A DNA stretch of 64,000 nucleotides, from NCBI RefSeq assembly GCF_021397715.1, contig NZ_CP090209.1:100786-164785 (forward strand), in the 5' to 3' direction. Each line of letters begins with the position of its first letter. Position 1 is the stretch's first letter. The position numbers and the translations under genes are program-made. The notes under the pieces were generated by a model. The model had not been told where the DNA came from and did no database searches. It worked only from the letters and a program-made list of their open reading frames with translations. Source of the stretch: Pantoea agglomerans (GTDB lineage: Bacteria > Pseudomonadota > Gammaproteobacteria > Enterobacterales > Enterobacteriaceae). Of the stretch, positions 44,705 to 53,266 are shown piece after piece.

Positions 44705-45087
44705 TGGCGGGCAGCCCTTGAGGAGAATTCCTGTCGGATATGTTCAAACAACGTATCAATTTCGATAGGTTTTGGCAAAAAGGCAATCGCCCCCAGATTA
44801 ATGGCATAGCGCAGCATATTCTCATCACCGTTGCCTGAAATGATAATCCCCGGTGGATTTTCAATGCGTTGAGTCAGGTTGATAAACAACTCGAACCCAT
44901 TCATTCCCTTCAGCTGCACATCAATGATAAAAAGCGCGGCATTCGCCATCGCGGCGTCATCACTCAGCAGAGATTCGGCAGACTCGAAGGCCTCGGTCAG
45001 ATAGCCCTCAGACCGGAGCAGATTGGTCAAACCACTACGTACAGAACGTTCATCATCAATGACGACAATGCGCTGCGACAGCTGCAT
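44701..45087 (-). CDS. Receiver-only response regulator
   Basis: The 128-residue protein is a complete receiver domain and nothing more: acidic pair D11/D12 (VVIDDE), phospho-acceptor D56 (FIIDVQLKG), S84 (IIISGNGD) and K106 (FLPKPIEID). It is most like FixJ-type receivers but lacks their DNA-binding half. AAGGAAAAC precedes ATG 45087. It is followed, with a four-base overlap, by the giant sensor kinase, its obvious partner. Output must go through protein contacts, a phosphorelay to another regulator, or feedback on the kinase. Confidence 0.93.
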   Translation of the reverse strand: MQLSQRIVVIDDERSVRSGLTNLLRSEGYLTEAFESAESLLSDDAAMANAALFIIDVQLKGMNGFELFINLTQRIENPPGIIISGNGDENMLRYAINLGAIAFLPKPIEIDTLFEHIRQEFSSRAARQ

Positions 45088-45620
45088 GCTGTTTTCCTTA
45101 CATAAAGCTCAGGCCTGTTTCAGGCATTTCCATAACAGGATGATTCACCTGATAGCGGGGTGGTGTCGCCGGTTTTTGAGTGCCCGACCAGCCGTTGCCG
45201 TCAGGGACCCCGTCAACGTTGTGAGGCTGGCGAATCTCCCGCTGCGTAACGGGTCGTGCCCATTGTAGGAACCTTTTTTCCTTCAGACTATTATCCTTAG
45301 GTATAACCACGACCACGCAGATTTCACCGGCTGCCACCGGTTCTTCCTCTGTAAACGGGCTTTCTGTCCGCCAGCCTTGTTCCCCGGCTGACGCCCTTCT
45401 CGTCCGCCTTCCGGCTGCTTTGCCGATCGCCCACTTGTCTGCTGCGATCACCCGCTGGCTGAAGGCCCGCCTGGTGTATCACGGTGAAACAGGACAACAT
45501 CAGTTTTTTTGATTTACTTCAGCACATTTCTGGCATTTTCATCGTCCCACGTCCGGCGTAACCTGCATCACATCGAGGCAGACTGCCTTAACATTTCAAA
45601 TTAACGCTGGGAAACGCACC
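45088..45620. other. Divergent intergenic region between regulator and DUF1471 copy 2
   Basis: This 533-bp stretch separates the response regulator operon (leftwards) from the second DUF1471 gene (rightwards). A 117-residue minus-strand frame at 45098-45451 uses many rare codons (AGA, AGG, ATA, CTA) and has no ribosome site, so I do not call it. The promoters of both units should be here. Confidence 0.35.
45571..45588 (+). promoter_or_regulatory. Shared leader box of DUF1471 gene 2
   Basis: CATCGAGGCA at 45571-45580 starts exactly 50 bp before the start codon, as in copy 1, and forms the hairpin AGGCA-GAC-TGCCT (45576-45588). GCAT two bases before it and TTTTCAT further upstream are also shared with copy 1. 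It may be a mRNA-stabilising 5' hairpin or a regulator site. Confidence 0.55.
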
Positions 45621-45830
45621 ATGAAAAACATCAAAAAAATCGCTGCAGTTATCGTTCTTTCTCTGGTTTCAACCGTCAGTTTTGCCCAGACGGTAACGGC
45701 TACCGCTGCCACGCTGGACGCCGCCGAAGCGAAAATTGCAGCCAGCGCTAAACAGGCGGGAGCCGGTTACCGCATCACTGAAGCCTACAGCGGGAATCAG
45801 GTCCATATGACGGCGCGTCTGACCCGATAA
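45621..45830 (+). CDS. DUF1471 (YhcN/BhsA-like) periplasmic protein, copy 2
   Basis: The 69-residue paralogue of the gene at 38564 has a signal peptide (cleavage after SFA, 22) and the mature segment TVTATAATLDAAEAKIAAS, ending YSGNQVHMTARLTR. The two copies differ mostly in the signal peptide and the middle of the domain. GGGAA lies before ATG 45621. It is transcribed away from the response regulator gene and ends in a strong intrinsic terminator. Confidence 0.9.
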   Translation: MKNIKKIAAVIVLSLVSTVSFAQTVTATAATLDAAEAKIAASAKQAGAGYRITEAYSGNQVHMTARLTR

Positions 45831-45901
45831 CGCCTGGTTCTTTCGTGAAAAGGGCGGCCAGCAGGCAGTAGTACTCGTCAGTTGAGGTTAAATGTGCAAA
45901 G

Positions 45902-45931
45902 GCTGTCACGGTCAGACGTGGCAGCTTTTTT
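45902..45931 (+). terminator. Intrinsic terminator of DUF1471 copy 2
   Basis: GCTGTCACG (45902-45910) and CGTGGCAGC (45917-45925) form a 9-bp stem with one wobble, followed by six Ts. It lies 72 bp past the stop codon. Confidence 0.85.
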
Positions 45932-45985
45932 GTCTGGGCAAGCGTGCCGGAGTGCGGGCCTGAGCACCGCTGCTGCTGCCGGGCC

Positions 45986-46333
45986 GTCCTCGCGCCGCTG
46001 CGCGGTTCCTTCGGCTTTGACGTCGTGCCGACGAACCGTTCTGGCTCGGCGTCACGCCTCAGCGCTGCGGATAGCCCTTTCAGCAGCAGCGGCGCTCAGG
46101 CCTCCACTATCGTGCCCTTTTTAACAGCACGCACTGAAGCCTCAGAGCTGGCTGGGGCCGATCAGGGGCAGGCAATCCGCAGCGCTGAACAGAATGAGTC
46201 TGCCAGGAGAGCCCGCAGGACGCGGGCGAAAGGCGGGGCGGCACAGGATGTGCCATCCCCGGCGGTCCGTCAGGCAGAGGAATGAAGTGAAGGTACCGCG
46301 CAGCGGCGCGAGGACCTCCAGCCCCTGATCGGC
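45986..46333. repeat. GC-rich nest of inverted repeats
   Basis: The outer arms (45986-46012 and 46289-46315) pair over 27 bp with one mismatch; each contains CTCGCGCCGCTGCGCGG or its complement. Inside, CAGCGCTGCGGAT (46060-46072) pairs perfectly with ATCCGCAGCGCTG (46175-46187). GCCGATCAGGGGC (46158-46170) pairs with GCCCCTGATCGGC (46321-46333), and GGCACA-GGA-TGTGCC forms a local hairpin near 46241. It looks like two inverted copies of one repeat with unequal middles (47 and 101 bp). The same 14 bases CGGCCAGCAGGCAG flank it at 45855-45868 and 46376-46389. No coding function is supported. Confidence 0.65.
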
Positions 46334-46420
46334 ACCAGACTGCGTTATCACCTGTCGCTTAACTGACAGGCATTACGGCCAGCAGGCAGCCCTTTTCGCG
46401 TTCAGCGCGGCTGAGGTCAT

Positions 46421-47863
46421 TCATTCATTAAAAGCGGGCATCAGCCGTTTGCCGATGACGCTTTCCACCGCGATAGCGGCCTGAAGGATATCCGCATCCT
46501 GTCCCGGCGCCCCGTAGAGCGTAATGCCAAAGGGTAAACCTTCCGCATCTGCGCCTGCGGGTATCGCCACCACCGGCGCGCCCGCTTTTCCGGTACATTT
46601 TGCCGCGGCTGACAGGGGCGACAGCAAAACATCGGCCTGTGCGGACGCCAGCGCAGCCAGAATCCCGTTCTCAAGACTTAGCGCTATGTCCTGCTGGCGA
46701 TCGCCTGCATATTCTGCTGAATGGATATCCGGTGCCGCCTCAGTGGCCTCCAGCAGAGACTGACCATAGGGAATGTGCGCCGGATGGGCGCTGTTCCACG
46801 CAATGATGTCGCGTAAGGAGCCGATACCACAGGGTTTTAGCGCCGTCAGCAGGCGGTTGAGGCTGGCGCGAAACTCCGTGCGAAATACGCATGAGCGAAC
46901 GTGGCTAAGCTGCTCTGCGGAAGGCAGATCGCAAGGGTCGATAATCCCGGCGCCCGCCTGAGCCAGTGATTGCAGCAGATTGTCAAATGCCGCGGTGTGA
47001 GCGGGCGTCAGTACACTGTCGGCAATGAAGCGGCGCGGAATACCGATCCGCAGCCCCGCCAGCCGGATATTGCGGCGGGATTCAGAAGGAAAAGTGGCAA
47101 GCGTCGCGCTGTCATTGCTGTCCGCGCCGGCGATAGCCTGATAGATCAACTGCGCATCATCGACAGTGCGCGCCAGGGGGCCCGGCGAATCCTGACTGGG
47201 AACCAGCGGGATAAAACCGTGACGACTGACGCGACCCACCGTAGGTTTAAAACCGACGATGGCACTGTGGACTGCCGGTGTCTGAAGAGAGTTTTGTGTT
47301 TCCGAACCGATGGCAAAACCGCAAAATCCGGCGGCAACAGCAGCGGCTGATCCCACGCTGGAGCCGCCTCCCCGCCCATACCGCAAGCCCAGCGGATGGC
47401 GGACAACGCCGCCCGCCCCGCTAAATTCGGCAGGCATTGTCTCTGCAACGAAGTCTGCAAACTCCGTCATATTGGTTTTCCCCAGCAGCACCGCGCCCGC
47501 CTCGCGCAGACGTGTGACTAACGTCGCCTCATAAGGTGGAACAAACTCAGCCAGCGCACTGGCACCCGCTGAAGCTACGCTGCCGTCCAGGGTGAAGGCG
47601 TTATCTTTGATCAGATAGGGTACGCCATGCAGCGGTCCCCTTATATGTCCGGCAGCACGTTCCGCATCGGCACGCCGCGCCTCTTCCCGCGCAAGGCGGG
47701 AAAGGCTTCTGACGCAGTTAATGCCCGCGTCGCCCTGATCGTATCGTTCGATACGATCCAGATACCACTCTGTGGCCTCCAGCGCGCTGATCTCGCCCGC
47801 CGCGATAGCTTCACCAATGGCCCGTGCTGAACCTGACGCCAGCAGCGCAACTTTCTCTTTCAT
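46421..47863 (-). CDS. Amidase-signature family hydrolase
   Basis: The 480-residue protein has the Ser-cisSer-Lys triad of amidase-signature enzymes: K86 (PYLIKDN), S168 in GRGGGSSVGSAAAVAAGF and the nucleophile S192 in GSETQNSLQTPA. The last motif differs from the common GSDTGGSIRxPA but keeps the serine. It hydrolyses C-N bonds of amides; the substrate is unknown. A lone gene followed by GNAT and LysR genes, it could be a target of the LysR regulator, but nothing proves it. AGGAAGG lies before ATG 47863. GatA itself is unlikely, because no gatB or gatC is near. Confidence 0.88.
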   Translation of the reverse strand: MKEKVALLASGSARAIGEAIAAGEISALEATEWYLDRIERYDQGDAGINCVRSLSRLAREEARRADAERAAGHIRGPLHGVPYLIKDNAFTLDGSVASAGASALAEFVPPYEATLVTRLREAGAVLLGKTNMTEFADFVAETMPAEFSGAGGVVRHPLGLRYGRGGGSSVGSAAAVAAGFCGFAIGSETQNSLQTPAVHSAIVGFKPTVGRVSRHGFIPLVPSQDSPGPLARTVDDAQLIYQAIAGADSNDSATLATFPSESRRNIRLAGLRIGIPRRFIADSVLTPAHTAAFDNLLQSLAQAGAGIIDPCDLPSAEQLSHVRSCVFRTEFRASLNRLLTALKPCGIGSLRDIIAWNSAHPAHIPYGQSLLEATEAAPDIHSAEYAGDRQQDIALSLENGILAALASAQADVLLSPLSAAAKCTGKAGAPVVAIPAGADAEGLPFGITLYGAPGQDADILQAAIAVESVIGKRLMPAFNE

Positions 47864-48016
47864 GACAGCCTTCCTGAATTGACGCGCGGCAGCGCTTTAA
47901 ACCGGGTAAAGGCACCGCAGTGCTTTCACCGACATATTCTTATGAAACGTCTCGCAGATGGCGATCGGTCAGCGGCATCCTGTCATGAATGGCGTCAGCA
48001 CTTTTCACAAATGGGT

Positions 48017-48505
48017 TCAGTTGAGCTCACGCGACGCAAACTTCTCCAGCGCCGGGCCATCAAGCCGGTAACGTACCCACTCGCTCAGCGGAAGCGCATC
48101 AATGCTGTGATAGAAATCTTTGGCGGATTTATCCCAGTCGAGCACATTCCACTCAATCCGGCTGCATTTCCGGCTGACAGCAAGCTGAGCAATATAGTGA
48201 AGTATGGCTTTGCCCGCTCCGCGTCCGCGATAGTCGGGCGTGAAATAGAGATCCTCCATATTCAGGCTACAGCGGCCGATCCAGGTCGAAAAGCTCATTG
48301 AAATAACGCAGTAACCCGCAACCACGCCCTCGATTTCACAGATGTAGGCTTCTGCGGTGCTGTCGGGGGCAAACAGGGTGCGTCTGATCTGATCAGCGTC
48401 CGGCACCGCCTGTAACGGCGCTTCGCTGTATACGGAGAGGCCATTGACCATGTTACAGATGGCATCCGTATCTTCCGGGCTGGCCTGTCGAATAATAACG
48501 CGCAT
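48017..48505 (-). CDS. GNAT N-acetyltransferase (SSAT-like)
   Basis: The 162-residue protein has a GNAT fold: IIRQASPEDTDAICNMV, the central MEDLYFTPDYRGRGAGKAIL containing the acetyl-CoA loop RGRGAG, and WNVLDWDKSAKDFYHSIDA with the late Tyr. The pattern resembles diamine or thialysine acetyltransferases, so a small amine is a plausible substrate. It is divergent from the LysR gene with a 94-bp gap that must contain both promoters, the classical arrangement for a LysR regulator and its target. Confidence 0.85.
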   Translation of the reverse strand: MRVIIRQASPEDTDAICNMVNGLSVYSEAPLQAVPDADQIRRTLFAPDSTAEAYICEIEGVVAGYCVISMSFSTWIGRCSLNMEDLYFTPDYRGRGAGKAILHYIAQLAVSRKCSRIEWNVLDWDKSAKDFYHSIDALPLSEWVRYRLDGPALEKFASRELN

Positions 48506-48599
48506 AAATATTCTCTACTCAGTACCCTTTGATGCCCGTAAGGATAATCGCTATTCTTTAATGAATTAAGTGCAATAAAATCAATTACAGGTGAATCTG

Positions 48600-49562
48600 A
48601 TGCATCATGTACTGCGACGTCTCGATCTGAATCTTCTGCCTGTTTTTGATGCCGTTTACCGGCACCGTTCGGTCAGGCTGGCGGCTGGTGAGCTGGCCAT
48701 GAGCACCTCAGCGTTAAGTCATGCGTTAACGCGCCTGCGTGAATTTCTGAAAGATCCGCTGTTCTATCGCGAAGGACACCGGATGTGCCCCAGCGTTTTC
48801 GCGCATCAGCTGGCGCCTCATATTGCCGCATCCCTCGCCGTCCTCAATCAGCATCTCAGCCCGGTAAAGCCGTTTGAACCGCTGACCAGCACGCAATCTT
48901 TCCGGATTGCGGTTACGGATTACACCGCCTTCTGTATCTTTCCGGAACTGATTAAAGAGGTTGAAAAAAGCGCACCCGGCATAAATTTCGAACTCTGCCA
49001 TCTGCCGCACAATCCTGCATTGAATGAATTACTGGCCGGTGAAGTGGACCTGGCGTTGAGTTTTAGCGAGCCGGATGATGTCAGACATCAGGATCTGGAT
49101 GAGGTCGATTTGTTCAGCGATGAATTTGTGGTGATCAGTAACATCCGGCGTGTCAGCCTGACGCTGGAAGAGTATCTGGCGGCGGGTCATCTGGTGGTCA
49201 CGCCGTGGAATGAAAAGAAAGGCCTGCTGGATACGCACCTTGCGCGACTGGGGCTGACGCGCCGGATCACCCTCAAAACGCCCTCAATGCTGAGCTCTCC
49301 GCATATTGTGGCGGAAAGTGAATTGCTGATGGCTATACCGTCTTATGTCGCCGGAAAAATTGCCCGATTAGCGAAGGTGAAAATATTCCCGCTGCCCTTT
49401 TTCGCCCCCGCTTTTACGGTGAAAATTTACTCCCACCAGCGTAGCGGCAAAAAATCTTCGGCCGACTGGCTGAAAAAGAATATTTTTCAGAGCATTCAGC
49501 GTCAGAATCTGACGCTTAATCACGCCCCTGCTCCTCAAATGCCGATCGGACTGCCTCAATAA
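48600..49562 (+). CDS. LysR-family transcriptional regulator
   Basis: The 320-residue protein has the LysR N-terminal helix-turn-helix (RRLDLNLLPVFDAVYRHRS, then LAAGELAMSTSALSHALTRL) and a periplasmic-binding-protein-like effector domain. ATG 48600 is chosen because AGGTG lies seven bases upstream; GTG 48591 overlaps that site. It is divergent from the GNAT gene, its likely target. Its 3' end overlaps the convergent Fic gene by 47 bp. Confidence 0.9.
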   Translation: MHHVLRRLDLNLLPVFDAVYRHRSVRLAAGELAMSTSALSHALTRLREFLKDPLFYREGHRMCPSVFAHQLAPHIAASLAVLNQHLSPVKPFEPLTSTQSFRIAVTDYTAFCIFPELIKEVEKSAPGINFELCHLPHNPALNELLAGEVDLALSFSEPDDVRHQDLDEVDLFSDEFVVISNIRRVSLTLEEYLAAGHLVVTPWNEKKGLLDTHLARLGLTRRITLKTPSMLSSPHIVAESELLMAIPSYVAGKIARLAKVKIFPLPFFAPAFTVKIYSHQRSGKKSSADWLKKNIFQSIQRQNLTLNHAPAPQMPIGLPQ

Positions 49563-51048
49563 TCTGCCGGGCTTTTTCCTCCTCTTCAAACTGCGGGAAC
49601 GCTTTTTTCAGCTTGCCGGACACCTGCCAGCCATTCTCCTTCAGCGAACGGATGATGCGGCTGGCATCCTGATCCGGCATCTCAATCACCTCTTTCAGAC
49701 GCTGCTGCGCCCGCTGAAAAATCACCAGCACTCGCGCTTCGTCAGCCATTTCCGTTTGTACCGTATGCGCGATCACCCGGGCAGTGTAGAGCACCTGCTC
49801 TGTTAAGTCGGGATAGCGCCAGGCGAATCGCGCGTCGTCGTAGTCACTGAAACTGAAGTTGCTCAGCGTACCGTCCGGATAGGTGATCAGCTCACCGAAA
49901 CGATAGCTGCCGGCGTAACGCCGCATCAGGCGTTTTGAAAAAACGTCCAGCGTGCGATCGTAGCCTGCACGGAAATCCAGTGAACTGGTGATGGTGGCGG
50001 AAACCGGCAGAATGACGCCGTCCGGTACGGCCCGATCGCGAATCAGCGTATCGTTGATTAAAAACCGGTGGATACGGCCATTGCCGTCGCGCATCGGGTG
50101 GATATAGACAAAACCAAAGGCGATAACGCCGGCACGCGCCAGCGGTTCAGCGCCGCGCGTGGCCTGTTCAAAAGCGTTCAGACCCTGCATAAAACGCGGA
50201 ACGTCGGTGTAGTGCGGCGCAATGTAATGAACGATATCTTCCCGCATCGTTGCCTGTCCGACAAACACCGGCGAGCGGCGCAGTCCCAGCCCCAGCGCGT
50301 CGTGACCCAGAATGCCTTTCTGTAAGGTGTGCAGGCTGGCCTCACTGAGCGGATCGTCAAGCTGGCCGCAATATTGCGCAATCACATGCGCAAAGCGCTG
50401 AATGCGATCGGCCTGGCTGGCCTCTTTCTCAATCAGAAAACTGGCGCGTGATTCCTTAAACGTTAGCCAGTTGGCGGTACGCATCAGGGTATCGGCGCCA
50501 AATGCGTTATCCAGTTCGGCAAGTGCCTGCCGGAGATCAAATGCCAGCGCCTGTTCTGTCACGGCGGTCCGTCGCACGATGGGGCAGAAATCGACGCTGC
50601 CCGGCAGATTGTCATTGATACGCCAGCGTTTCGATCGCTTTATGCCGGTGCGCGTCAGGTAGGCTTTAGCCGAAATCGCATCCACATAGCCGCCGTTGGT
50701 CACATCCGGCACCGCCAGCGTCTCGCCGGTCAGCCACTCATAGAAAAAACCGGCACGGCGGGCATATTGGCCGTAAGGTTCACGGCGGCACCAGTTTTCC
50801 AGCGGCTCAGGGCCGGTGGTGGCAAACAGACGGGCCAGAAACTCCAGATGGAGCTCTTCATATTTGAGGCCAAAAGCGAAGTGACCGGCAAAATCGTCTT
50901 CCGGGCGATAGCTGGGCGGATAGCGGTTCTCTATCTGGCCCTGACTCTCATGGCGGGATCGCACCGTGCCGATGGCCGATTCAACACGCAGCGGTTGCGC
51001 CAGCTCGATAGCATAACGTTCTGATAGCGCCTTAAAACCGACCAGCAT
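49516..51048 (-). CDS. Fic-domain protein (probable AMP transferase)
   Basis: The 510-residue protein has the Fic core motif HPMRDGNGRIHR at 317-328, with the catalytic His and the nucleotide-binding DGNGR intact. A preceding helix carries SFLIEKE (203-209), which resembles the autoinhibitory (S/T)xxxE(G/N) motif but has Lys after the Glu. The C-terminal ~100 residues look like a winged helix (IIRSLKENGWQVSGKL). Such proteins attach AMP or related groups to target hydroxyls, and many regulate themselves. No antitoxin-like gene accompanies it, which points to a housekeeping-type class II Fic rather than a toxin pair. ATG 51048 has AAAGGA seven bases upstream. Confidence 0.88.
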   Translation of the reverse strand: MLVGFKALSERYAIELAQPLRVESAIGTVRSRHESQGQIENRYPPSYRPEDDFAGHFAFGLKYEELHLEFLARLFATTGPEPLENWCRREPYGQYARRAGFFYEWLTGETLAVPDVTNGGYVDAISAKAYLTRTGIKRSKRWRINDNLPGSVDFCPIVRRTAVTEQALAFDLRQALAELDNAFGADTLMRTANWLTFKESRASFLIEKEASQADRIQRFAHVIAQYCGQLDDPLSEASLHTLQKGILGHDALGLGLRRSPVFVGQATMREDIVHYIAPHYTDVPRFMQGLNAFEQATRGAEPLARAGVIAFGFVYIHPMRDGNGRIHRFLINDTLIRDRAVPDGVILPVSATITSSLDFRAGYDRTLDVFSKRLMRRYAGSYRFGELITYPDGTLSNFSFSDYDDARFAWRYPDLTEQVLYTARVIAHTVQTEMADEARVLVIFQRAQQRLKEVIEMPDQDASRIIRSLKENGWQVSGKLKKAFPQFEEEEKARQIIEAVRSAFEEQGRD

Positions 51049-51340
51049 GGTTAAATCCTTTATCTTACGACTGAAAATAATAATAAAAGAGAGATTTAAC
51101 ACGGAAACGATAACTTCGCCAGTCAGAGAGGTTAACGGCTGCCTGAAAAGGGTAATAAAAAGAGGTCTGGCGGTGAAAATGCTAATAAGGAAGGAGCCAT
51201 CAGAACCGGGCAGTTTTCACAAAGCCCTGTTTCTGACTAAAAACGCTGCGGAAAAGTGGGAAGTATGAATAAAACATGATGACCAGGATGATGAAACCCT
51301 TCCCCGCAGATGACCTGCGGAAAAGGGCTGACTATTCAGC

Positions 51341-53266
51341 TTAAAACGTTTCCCAGCCCGCTTCACTGGCAGGCTGTAATCGGGCAGTGAAAGCCGGCGG
51401 ACTGGCTTTCACCGGCTGTGGCCGTTCAGTAGCGTGCTGCCCATCCGCAGCGACGCGGAATACGGCCACGGTCTGCTCAAGCTGGATCGCCTGGTCTTCC
51501 AGCGAGCTGGCCGCTGCGGAGGACTCTTCAACCAGCGCGGCGTTCTGCTGAGTCGTGGTATCCATTTCAGACATCGCCTGGGAAATCTGGGAAATGCCCC
51601 GGTTCTGCTCATCGGAAGCGGCTGCTATTTCGCCCATGATCTCTTTTACCTGACTCACCGAACGTACGATTTCATCCATCGTGTTACCGGCACGGTTAAC
51701 CAGCACGGAACCACTGGTCACGCGGTTCACAGAATCACCGATCAGCGTCTCAATCTCTTTGGCCGCCACCGCGCTGCGCTGAGCAAGATTACGCACTTCG
51801 CCAGCCACTACCGCGAAGCCACGTCCCTGTTCGCCTGCACGGGCGGCTTCCACCGCGGCGTTCAGCGCCAGGATATTGGTCTGAAACGAGATGCTGTTAA
51901 TGACCGTAATAATCTCGCCTATTTTGCCTGAACTGCTGCTGATCCCATCCATCGTAGCGATAACATCACGAATAATCTCTCCTCCGCGGCCCGCATTCAC
52001 CGAGGCTTCGGTGGCCAGCTGGCTGGCATGATGCGCGTTTTCAGCATTCTGTTTCACCGTGGAGGTCAGCTGTTCCATACTCGCCGCGGTTTCGACTACC
52101 GCCGCGGACTGCTGTTCGGTGCGTGAAGAGAGATCGGTATTGCCGGCCGAGATTTCCGAAGAGGCGCGGGCCACACTGCTGACGCCGCTTCTGACGCTGA
52201 CAATGATGTTTTTCAGGCTCTGATTCATGCTATCTATGGCCTGCATCAGCTGCCCTATTTCATCACCCCGACGGGTCGCCAGCGAAACGGTCAGATCGCC
52301 CTGCGCAATGCGTAACGCAGCGGCCAGCATGGTTTTAAGAGGTTGAGTGATCGCGCGCGTGATCTTCCAGGCGATAAACAGGCTCAGAAGAACAGACAGC
52401 AGAGCCGCAAAGGCGATCCGCATCTCAGCAACTTTGATAAAACCGGCTGAGAGCAGAGACTGGTAGGCAAAAATATCCCCGACCGAAGCGTTCAGCTGTT
52501 CAGCCGCCTGGGTCAGGGCCAGCGACGCGGCTTGTTCTTTCTCAAAATCGGCAGCGTAAGCTGACAGCGCCTGAACGTAGTGCTGACTGTCGCTGATGAC
52601 GGCGGCGATAGCGGTCTGTTGCTCAGTGCTTAAAATGGAGAGCAACTGCGCGGCCTGTTGATCAATGGCGCTGAACCGCGTGAGCAAATCCTGCTTTTGC
52701 GTTTCATCCGGCTGAGCAACAAAGCGATCAACATTAAAAGCCGCTTCTTTCACTGCGGACGCCAGCTGCAAAACGGGCAGTGCGGCTTCCGGCAGCGTGG
52801 CCAGAGGGCTCTGTTCCAGATTATGCGCCTGGGTAAACAGGTTAGCTGACAGCATCGCGTCACGGGCTTTTGCCCGCACACCGGAAACCTGAATAAAGGC
52901 CTGACGCGATGACTGATAATTATTTAATTTCTCGCCCATCGCGCTGATTTTCGCCTCACCGTCAGCATCCCATTTAAAAGCCGATAGCTTTTTGTAGTGA
53001 GCGAACAGTTCGTTAATCGCCTGGACATTCAGCTCTGCATATTTTTGTTCTTTGGTGTACTGATAGAGCGTGCGATTGAGTCGGGCATTACTCAGGGTAT
53101 TCACCATCTCCACGGTGACAGAACGGCGCGCTGAGTTATCTTTGATGTTGTTAAAACAACCAAAGGCAAGCAGTGCAATCACCAGTGATGCGGCAATCAC
53201 AACAGCAAAACCGGCCCCCAGCTTTTTGCCCATTTTTATATCAGAGATTTTATATGCGAGGCCCAT
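51341..53266 (-). CDS. Transmembrane methyl-accepting chemotaxis protein
   Basis: The 641-residue receptor has a first membrane helix at ~17-38, a periplasmic helical sensor (~40-275), a second helix at ~283-303, a HAMP domain (ITRAITQPLKTMLAAALRIA) and a signalling hairpin with FQTNILALNAAVEAARAGE and GRGFAVVAGEVRNLAQRS. It ends in GWETF, the pentapeptide that tethers CheR and CheB, so it can adapt like the major receptors Tsr and Tar. The ligand is unknown; the helical sensor resembles the four-helix-bundle type. It is monocistronic, with AAAGG nine bases before ATG 53266. Confidence 0.94.
   Translation of the reverse strand: MGLAYKISDIKMGKKLGAGFAVVIAASLVIALLAFGCFNNIKDNSARRSVTVEMVNTLSNARLNRTLYQYTKEQKYAELNVQAINELFAHYKKLSAFKWDADGEAKISAMGEKLNNYQSSRQAFIQVSGVRAKARDAMLSANLFTQAHNLEQSPLATLPEAALPVLQLASAVKEAAFNVDRFVAQPDETQKQDLLTRFSAIDQQAAQLLSILSTEQQTAIAAVISDSQHYVQALSAYAADFEKEQAASLALTQAAEQLNASVGDIFAYQSLLSAGFIKVAEMRIAFAALLSVLLSLFIAWKITRAITQPLKTMLAAALRIAQGDLTVSLATRRGDEIGQLMQAIDSMNQSLKNIIVSVRSGVSSVARASSEISAGNTDLSSRTEQQSAAVVETAASMEQLTSTVKQNAENAHHASQLATEASVNAGRGGEIIRDVIATMDGISSSSGKIGEIITVINSISFQTNILALNAAVEAARAGEQGRGFAVVAGEVRNLAQRSAVAAKEIETLIGDSVNRVTSGSVLVNRAGNTMDEIVRSVSQVKEIMGEIAAASDEQNRGISQISQAMSEMDTTTQQNAALVEESSAAASSLEDQAIQLEQTVAVFRVAADGQHATERPQPVKASPPAFTARLQPASEAGWETF

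Noticed and set aside
45098..45451. 117-residue minus-strand frame upstream of the response regulator
   Set aside because: Starts with GTG without a ribosome site, uses many rare codons and shows no recognisable motif; it more likely overlaps the operon promoter.
46142..46351. 69-residue minus-strand frame in the GC-rich repeat
   Set aside because: It lies wholly in the inverted-repeat nest; its apparent coding capacity is a by-product of GC content.
51047..51268. 73-residue plus-strand frame starting inside the Fic promoter region
   Set aside because: Antisense to the Fic start, no ribosome site, no domain.
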